From positions 310,001-374,000 of the forward strand of contig JPHH03000002.1 in NCBI GenBank assembly GCA_000750105.3: a stretch of DNA of 64,000 nucleotides, in the 5' to 3' direction. Position numbers and translations under genes: made by a program. This document shows, one piece after another, positions 56,906 through 64,000 of the stretch. The DNA is from Tolypocladium sp. Sup5 PDA-1 (lineage: Eukaryota; Ascomycota; Sordariomycetes; Hypocreales; Ophiocordycipitaceae). Each line of letters starts with the position of its first letter. Position 1 is the stretch's first letter. The notes below the pieces were generated by a model. That model was not told the DNA's origin, did no database searches, and saw only the letters and a list, made by a program, of their open reading frames with translations.

Positions 56906-57741
56906 GAACACGTCGTACGGCGGCTTCCTCGGCAGTTGACGAAGAGATACCACACGGCGTTCGGGTATACCACTACGGCATTTCATAGAGGACCGGAGAA
57001 CCGATTACGGAAAGAACTAGATGGCGAAAAGGCGACTGGAGTTGCACATGTATTGTAACGATATCACGACTAGCGCCGATTGCTGTGATGGCAAGGCCAT
57101 TTGTTTGCTGCTTGGCATCCAGGCGGGCGTTAGCCCATAATGTGGCCGACCGGCCGAAGAATATCGATCGAGTTCCCCCTGTGACTTGGGCTACTAACAC
57201 TTGCAGTGACGGCCTCGATGAGTGATTGGAGACTCACAGGCGAGCTTTGCTGACCTTCTTCACAGGGCATACGCTGGTTCCGAGATGGATATGCACGCCC
57301 ATGTCTCTCACTTGCGAGATCAGCCTTACAAGCAACAAGACTCATCTTAGTTGTCTTTACTTGTGACTCGGTGGCTTTTGCCACCACCTTTCCTCACTGC
57401 ATGCTCCGCTTGACGCGGGGATGCGGAGAGGATACGGACAACGCCGCCGGCAGGGCTGCGGCGTCGCTGGCTATCGTCGCTCAACTCCGTATCGATGAGT
57501 TTTACAGAACGTTTGAGGCCTATGATTGGGCCGTGGTTGGATTTGAGTTGGCTGGACGGGGTCTTGTGACGGGAGGCTTATGTACGAGCGAAGTAAGTGC
57601 GCGTTAGCTCAAGGAGGCGGCGGGAGATCCGCCCACCAAGATCTCGAACTCTGTCCAAGCTGCAATGACTTGAAGAAGGCGCCCCTTCGCAGCTCGGTTG
57701 GGAATATGGTCATGGCTTGAGTGCCCTGGCCATCAGTCACC
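56906..57741. other. Spacer between Trf4/5 and the sugar transporter
   Basis: 836 bp, 3' region of Trf4/5 then the transporter promoter. One 78-codon open frame at 57371 has no recognisable domain. Confidence 0.4.
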
Positions 57742-59808
57742 ATGTATCGGGCAACGAATGTGTACCTCATATGCTCCTTTGCCGCCATAGGCAAGTTTTC
57801 ACCTCACCCCGATGGAACTCTGACCGATGAAGCGTCTAACACGCTACTTTGCTACTAGGCGGCGGGCTCTTCGGCTTCGACATTTCGTCAATGTCCGGCG
57901 TCCTCGGAACGCAGGCGTACAAGCAGTATTTCGGGCACCCGGTGTCGTACACACAAGGGGCTATCACGGCGTCGATGCCGGCGGGGTCGTTTGTTGGCTC
58001 GCTGCTGTCGTCGTTTCTCGCGGACAGGCTGTCGCGCAAGGTGGCGCTGCAGATTAGCTGCGTGTTTTGGATCGTGGGGAGTGCGATTCAGTGTTCGGCG
58101 CAGAACATCCCGATGCTGTGTGCTGGGCGGGGGGTGGCGGGTGTGTGTGTTGGCGTCGCGAGCTCTATTGTGCCGATATATCAGGTGAGCAGCTGGCGTT
58201 TCTGACGCAGGGCTCGTGTTCTACAGTCGGAACTTGCAATTGACGCTCAAGTAGTCTGAGATTGCGCCCAAGGAGATTCGAGGACGAGTCGTCAGGTTGG
58301 TTTACCTCGAGCCGGGATGGGAGAGACTCTTCTAACATCTGTGAAGTCTGCAGCAGTGGGCCATAACCTGGGGTATCCTAATCGGATTCTTCATCCAATA
58401 CGGCGTCGCACAGAGCATCGGCGGCGGCCCTCTGGATCCAGGGCAATCGCATGTCGCCTTCCGCATCCCGTGGGGCGTGCAGATGGTACCGGCCTGGATC
58501 CTCCTCGCCGGGCTGTTCTCCTGCCCGCACAGCCCCCGCTGGCTGGCGTCAAAGGACCGCTGGAACGAGGCGCTCCTCGTCCTGGCCGATTTACACGGCG
58601 GCGGCGACGTCCGGCACCCGAGGGTCCTGGCGCAGTATCGCGAGATGGAGGATGCGCTGCGTTTTGAGCGCGAGTTCGCGGACAGTAGCTTCGCGGCGTT
58701 GGTGCGCAGGCCCATGGTGAAACGGGTGGTGCTTGGGATGAGCATCCAGGCTTGGAGCCAGCTCTGTGGGATGAACATCATGATGTGTGGGTTTCCCCTT
58801 TTGAGAAGAGAGTTGGCAACGGACTTGCCCTGACGTTGTTGCAGACTACATCGTGTACGTCATGGAGGCCGCCCAGATTGGGTCACCGCTCCTGACGGCC
58901 GCGATTCAGTACGTGATCAATGTCGTCTTGACGCTGCCTGCTATCATGTTCCTGGACAAATGGGGACGACGGCCGTCGCTTGTCATTGGGTCGTTTCTGA
59001 TGATGGCGTGGCTCTTCATATCCGGTAGGCACTTGACCACCCCCTGTCTCCATGTCAGGGAGGTTTGGCATTCTGACTCGAGCTTCACAGGTGCGCTGCA
59101 ACAACACTACGGCCGGCCGAATACGGAGGAAACGCGAACGGCGAACAACAAGGACATAACGTGGGTCGTTGTGGAAAACCGCACCGCCTCGTACGCCATC
59201 GTGGTCTGCTCGTACCTGTTCGTCGCGACGTTTGCGACGACCTGGGGGCCGACGTCGTGGACGTATCCAGCTGAAATCTTCCCGTCGCGGATTCGAGCCA
59301 AGGCCGTGTCGATAAGCACGGCGACCAACTGGCTGTTCAACATGGGACTGGCTTTTGCGGTGCCGCCCCTTTGTAAGTTGCTCAGGTGGATGCCGAAGCT
59401 CAAGAAACTAATGTCCTTTGCACCGCAGTATGGAATGCCAAGTAAGGAGCTGTTTTTCTTACTTACCTGACCATACGGCTAATATGAATTCCACAGCTAC
59501 AAGACCTATTACATATTTGGATCCTGTAAGTACCAAGCACACCGGCCCAATACGAAGAGCCCGGAGACGAGGAAGCTCAACGACCTCTAGTCAACGCCGC
59601 GGCCTTCATCCACATGTTCTTCGCGGCGCACGAGACAAAGGGCTACACGCTTGAGGAGATGGACGACGTCTTCGACAAGGGCACGCGCGCGTGGCAAAGG
59701 AGCGCGCCCAGGAAGAGCCGCCTGGAGCAACTGGAGACGCAGATCGAGACGGGCACGGAAAAGGTTCGGGCCCCTGCCGTCCGCGAGGTGCCCGCGACGC
59801 CGTGCTGA
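57742..59808 (+). CDS. MFS sugar transporter, nine exons including a 13-nt microexon
   Basis: Exons 57742-57790, 57859-58184, 58255-58295, 58347-58786, 58845-59024, 59091-59372, 59429-59441, 59497-59525 and 59591-59808, 525 aa. Hexose-type H+ symporter family. TM1 is GGGLFGFDISSMSGV; the first conserved loop is SSFLADRLSRKVAL; SEIAPKEIRGRVVS, SPRWLASKDRW and WTYPAEIFPSRIRAKAVS (PESPR/PAEIFP-type motifs) follow, then FAAHETKGYTLEEMD after TM12. The first intron (57791-57858) has a GC donor; GT alternatives break the GGGLFGFD frame. The start ATG gives a very short cytosolic N-terminus. Exact sugar unknown. Confidence 0.9.
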
Positions 59809-60028
59809 ATAGTCCCCTTTTGGGAAGCGCAGGTTTACGTTGGAGGAGTGTTGACGCAGCGCCCGGGGCGTGTCTTGGGCGAGTCCACGAATACCAAGAC
59901 AGGGGCTGCAGATTGGTAAATATTTGCTGGATGAGGAGTCGTCGATTGCCAACTGCCAAGGTATTGCGCATGTCGGTAAAGTTCTATCTAATGTCTAACA
60001 GAACAGAAGCTCTGCTTCTCTACACCCG

Positions 60029-61090
60029 CTACGATCCGTGCATCACACTCAGCATACCCTCGCAGAACCACGCAATAGCGCGCCTACCGTCCTCCAGCGC
60101 GCCATCCATGTCCAGGAACGGATGCGGCTGGCCCTTCAAGACGTGCACATCAGCCCCGACGCCAGCATCGGCCAGCTTCCCGCCAAACTGCTCGCCCTCG
60201 TGCCGCAGGACGTCCAGCTCGCCGAGGACGATGACGGCCGGGGGCAGCCGGGACCAGTCGCCCGGCCAGAAGAGCGGGCTGGCCTCGGGGTGGCGCCGGT
60301 GCCGCTTGTCGGGCAGGTAGTGCTCCCGGTACCAGAGCATCTTGGCCGCGGGCAGGGACGGGGCGTGCTGGTTTTCGGCGTAGGAGGGGTTGTTGGTTGT
60401 GTCGGCTGTGTTGTCCATGACGGGCACGGAGAGGAGCTGCAGGCGGAAGACTGGCGAGCCGCGGGTTACGGCGCGTTGGCACACGATGGCTGCGAGGTTG
60501 CCGCCGGCCGAGGAGCCGCCTGTTGCCATCTTGGACGTGTCCAGTTCGAGTATGCCCTTGCCCCGGCCGAGCACCCACTGGACGGCCTCCCAGGAGTCGT
60601 CGACGGCGGCCGGGAAGGGGTTCTCTGGTGCAAGTCTGCAGCCGTGAGTTTCCATCACTGGCCCGTTGCAGACATCTCAGCCTGGAAATGTATACCTGTA
60701 ATCGACAGACACCACCACGCACCGCCCCCTCGCGCAGATATTGGTCGCCACCACGTTCTCCGTGTCAATGTTGCCAATCACCCAGCCGCCGCCGTGGAAG
60801 TAGACCAACACGGGCCAGCCGCCCGCGGGCCTGGGCCCGTCCGGCGTGAAGCATCGAACCCGGACGTCCGGCCCCGAGCTCTCGGCGCGCCGGATGGAGT
60901 AGTCGGCGATGCTGCCGACGGGGACGAGCGGCCCGGCGCCCGGGATGAGGACGCCGCTGGACCGCGACGATTCTAGGGGCTGGTAGTGGACTTGCTGCCG
61001 GTGGATGACGTGCTCGTTGTAGAAGGCCTTGTACTCGGGGTCGAGGCGGTCGACGATGCTGGGGTGGAGGGGGTAGGGAGGCTCGGGCAT
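60029..61090 (-). CDS. Alpha/beta hydrolase fold-3 (HSL family), two exons
   Basis: Exons 60696-61090 and 60029-60635, 333 aa. It shows oxyanion-hole HGGGWVIGN, nucleophile elbow GGSSAGGNLAA, then Asp in LGELDVLRHEG and His in GQPHPFLDMDG. DYRLAPENPFPAAVDDSW is split by the intron. Esterase/lactonase activity is expected; the physiological substrate is unknown. It is the second HSL-type hydrolase in the window and only distantly like the one at 29046 (different intron positions). Divergent from the D-serine dehydratase-like gene. Confidence 0.92.
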
Positions 61091-61898
61091 GGTGGGTGTC
61101 ACGCAGGGAGTTGCACAGACTGGTTACGAGAATTGGACGATTCACAGCTGGGTCATGCACAGATGACAGCGTTAGGCTCTCTCTCTGTCTGTGAAACAGT
61201 GCGAAGGGGTCTGGAGTTGGTCTGAAAGTGGGATAGCTTGGACGATGCCTGGCCGCGGAGGTTGTGGCGTCGTCTCCAACTTTCGTTGGAGTAACCACGG
61301 ACTATGGCGCCCAGGCGTTCTTCAACAACTTGTAGTGGACACGACGATCCAGTGCCCGGTGTGATTGCGTTCGACGTACTAGATACGGTGTCATTGTTTG
61401 TCCTATCTGTGCATCGTGTCGTGATACGGCTCGGCAAGGGCTATCGTCAACTCGATTAACCGGAGCCGTTTGCGCCTCTCAGGCTCTCGGCGTTGCGACT
61501 CGCGAGTCACGGCGTACATGTACGAAGTATGTCCTCCGTAACCGTAGTCCTTAAGAACTGGAGCGGGGTTGACTTTCGGGCATCGTCCACCGCAGTGGAT
61601 ATGCTTGCATGACCCCCACTGGATTATCGTCGGATATCCCGATGTGCGTCGGCGTGACGCCCAGCTTCGCGGAGTCGCGATCCTGGAACCGTCAGTGACG
61701 TCGCCGATGCCGGCTCAGCTGAGTTCTAGGAGCCTTCTCTCGCGAAACAAGTCGCGCATCGCCAGGAACAAGCCGCTGGTAACCATCGTGCCCGTTTCTG
61801 AAGATCCTCGGGGCGTCCGCCGGCTCAAGCAACCTGCCGACTTTCTTCTTCCCCTCTCCAGGCCAGACCATCTTCTTTCAGGCCAGTGATCGAGCGAG
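61091..61898. promoter_or_regulatory. Divergent promoter, hydrolase / D-serine dehydratase-like, with two perfect palindromes
   Basis: Two adjacent perfect 12-bp palindromes: GACTCGCGAGTC at 61497-61508 and CGTACATGTACG at 61513-61524. TCCGTA and GTAGTCC half-motifs follow at 61535-61550. Likely protein-binding sites, but no factor can be named. Confidence 0.5.
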
Positions 61899-63467
61899 AT
61901 GTCCTCAACCGACTTCTACCCCACGTCGCCCAAGGACGCGCTGGCGGCGCTCTACGTCGGAAAGTCGATCCGCGATGTCCCAACGCCGGCGGCCGTCATC
62001 AACGTCGCTGCTGCGCGGCGCAACTGCGCGCGAATGCTCCAGGCTTGCGAGAAGCTGAACCTGGGATGGAGGGCCCACGTCAAGACGCACAAGGTCGGCA
62101 CCTCCTCGAGAGCTCTACACGTCAAAAACCGTGGCTGATGGTTAACACCTGTGATAGACTGTCGAGCTCACGCAGCTTCAAGTTGGCACTGATGCCGGCC
62201 GGCCAGTGAACCTCATCGTCTCGACGCTGGCCGAGGCCGAGTTCCTCCTGCCAATGTTGACCGAGTACAGGAGCCAGGGTCGTCGTGTAAATGTACGATG
62301 CCATCCCGACCTCTGCTTCTCTCTTCATTTGATTCGCATGTACTAATTTTGTAAAAGGTCCTCTACGGCCTACCCATTGCCCAGAATGCCATGTCACGCC
62401 TCGCTGCCATTGCCAAGACCCTCGGCGAGGGCAGCGTTTCCGTCTTGCTCGACGACCCTGCCCAGCTCGCCGTTGTCTCCAAGTTCCAGGGCCTGTCTGG
62501 CGTCGTTCCGCATGCGCACATCAAGATCGACATGGGCGGGCGCCGGGCAGGCGTGGCCGAAGACAGCGCGCGCTTCATGGAGCTGGCCGAAGCAGCGCTC
62601 GACGCGCACAGCCAGGGGACCGTCATCCTCTCGGGCCTGTACTCGCACGCTGGGCACTCGTACGGAGGAGACAGCCGTGTGGCGGCCATCAGGATGATGA
62701 AGGAGGAGATCAGCGCCATGCTCAAGGGCGCGGACCGTCTGCGTGCCCGGGCGACGGAGAAGGCCCTGTCCAACCCGCCCTCGCTGGTTGTGTCTGCGGG
62801 AGCGTCGCCAACAGCGCTGTCGGTGCAGAACCTCCTCGCAAGCAACGAGGACGGTGCGGACAACGTTACGCCCGAGTTGCAGGCGGAGACGACTTCGCTT
62901 TCTACGCTCTTCGGCCTGGTCAAGGAGCGTGGCCATGCCGTGGAGATTCATGCCGGCGTGTATCCAACGCTGGACCTGCAGCAGCTGGCGGCCCATAGCA
63001 TCTCATCGTCCCGCCTGTCATGGGGAGATATTGCCTTGACGGTCCTGGCGGAGGTGCACAGCATCTACCCCGGCCGAGGTGCAGACGGCACGGCGGAGGC
63101 CCTCATCGGCTCCGGCGGGCTGGCTCTCGGCCGAGAGTTCTGCAAAGCCTACGACGGCATGGCGATGCTGACCCCATGGGGCAGGACAGGCGTCGAGTTG
63201 CCCCAGTGCAACGTCGAAGACTTCCAGGGCTGGGTGGTCGGCCGCTTCTCCCAGGAGCACGGGATCCTGACGTGGAGGTCAAGCAAGGCCGGGTCTGGGC
63301 CGACGCCCGAGCAGGGCATGGTCGAGGTCGGGCAGAAGGTCCGGCTCTGGCCCAACCACGCGTGCATCACCAGCAGCCACTTTGGGTGGTATTTTGTGGT
63401 GGACGAGGACAGGGCGGGCAAGGAGGACGAGATTGTGGACATCTGGACCAAGGCGAGAGGCTGGTAG
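61899..63467 (+). CDS. PLP-dependent D-serine dehydratase / D-threonine aldolase-like enzyme, three exons
   Basis: Exons 61899-62093, 62158-62292 and 62358-63467, 479 aa. The N-terminal alanine-racemase-type barrel has VPTPAAVINVAAARRN and RAHVKTHK, where the last Lys of THK binds PLP; it joins TVELTQLQVG across intron 1. HIKIDMGGRRAGV, YSHAGHSYGG and VVSAGASPTA follow. The C-terminal domain ends WPNHACITSSHFGWYFVVDED; the His and Cys of NHAC are the zinc ligands of Dsd1-type enzymes. These convert D-serine to pyruvate and ammonia, or cleave D-threonine. The protein is longer than yeast Dsd1 because of an insert near residues 280-300. Confidence 0.92.
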
Positions 63468-64000
63468 GGGCTAGAACGGAGAATAGAAGGTGTTGAACGC
63501 CACCGGACGGAAGGGTAGAGCGGCACACGATGAGGCGACCCCCACGCTGCGTAGGGCTCCCATCCTTGGAGCTCTTGGGGGACGGTGAACCCCCGTGTTG
63601 TGGCCGGCTACCGTGTTGGTGTGATGAATGCGGCATCATGTCCGGTATGCAGTCCAATATGAGCAATTTGTTGGAACGTTGCGTGGACGAAACGGGTGGC
63701 TGTGATGCTGTAAGATGCAGTCAGCCCAGACAACAACATGCCCGTGAGATGCGAGATGGTTAACCAAGCTTGCCAAGTACCAATCGCAAAAGGTGTGACT
63801 AGGTCAACGACTAGCTTACCAAGAGCTGTTGATACTCAATTTGTTTGCGAGATGAATCAGGTCATGTTCTACGTGGGGGTTCGCTTCGAGACTCGCAGCC
63901 TCAGAAAGTGGTCCATTATCTGACATCGGCAGAAGTTGGAACCCCATCTTGGACAGTGACCTCGGCGTCTCCAGTTTAACCAACACCTCCCGATATCAAA
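63468..64000. other. Terminal intergenic stretch
   Basis: 533 bp to the window end. No gene start or repeat recognised. Confidence 0.4.

Overview
The window is nuclear DNA of a filamentous ascomycete, most likely a Sordariomycete of the order Hypocreales. The genes carry short introns of about 50-110 nt with GTAAGT/GTATGT donors, spacing is compact, and the set is typical of Pezizomycotina: TOR, Rtf2, RCC1, Yip1, Trf4/5, Zn2Cys6 regulators, a LaeA-like methyltransferase, an NmrA-like protein and MFS carriers. I see no rRNA, tRNA, CRISPR array, virus or intact transposon.

Layout. (1) 0.2-9.4 kb: TOR kinase (minus, five exons) diverges from the Rtf2 gene. (2) 9.5-15.2 kb: a Zn2Cys6 regulator, a fast-evolving Cys-rich gene, a decayed copy of the regulator's first exon plus promoter, and a possible two-exon orphan. 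(3) 16-19.6 kb: a C2H2-type protein and a heavily damaged rhodopsin-like membrane-protein pseudogene. (4) 21-36.3 kb: a metabolic block with an O-methyltransferase, an aldo/keto reductase carrying one frameshift, an ACS-type MFS carrier divergent from a Zn2Cys6 regulator, an HSL-family hydrolase, a D-amino-acid oxidase with a peroxisomal tail, a coiled-coil protein and a second ACS-type carrier. (5) 38-45.7 kb: a CxC metallothionein-like protein, RCC1, Yip1, a GPI-anchored Ser/Thr-rich protein and a small unknown protein. (6) 46.5-50.6 kb: a LaeA-like methyltransferase and an NmrA-like protein. (7) 51-54.5 kb: an accessory islet with an ankyrin protein and an intronless CheD-like candidate deamidase. 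(8) 54.5-63.5 kb: Trf4/5 poly(A) polymerase, a sugar transporter with a 13-nt microexon, a second HSL-family hydrolase and a D-serine dehydratase/D-threonine aldolase-like PLP enzyme.

Most gene models were rebuilt by joining open frames at splice sites; in each intact model the exon lengths sum to a multiple of three. The most unusual signal is architectural. Two separate accessory islets (about 11.7-14.2 kb and 51.1-54.3 kb) lie between direct repeats made from 5' or promoter DNA of a neighbouring gene. In both pairs one copy also carries a small TACGGACTA-type palindromic motif that the other lacks. Other points of interest are a CheD-like Cys/His protein in a fungus, three GC-AG introns, and two D-amino-acid enzymes in one window.
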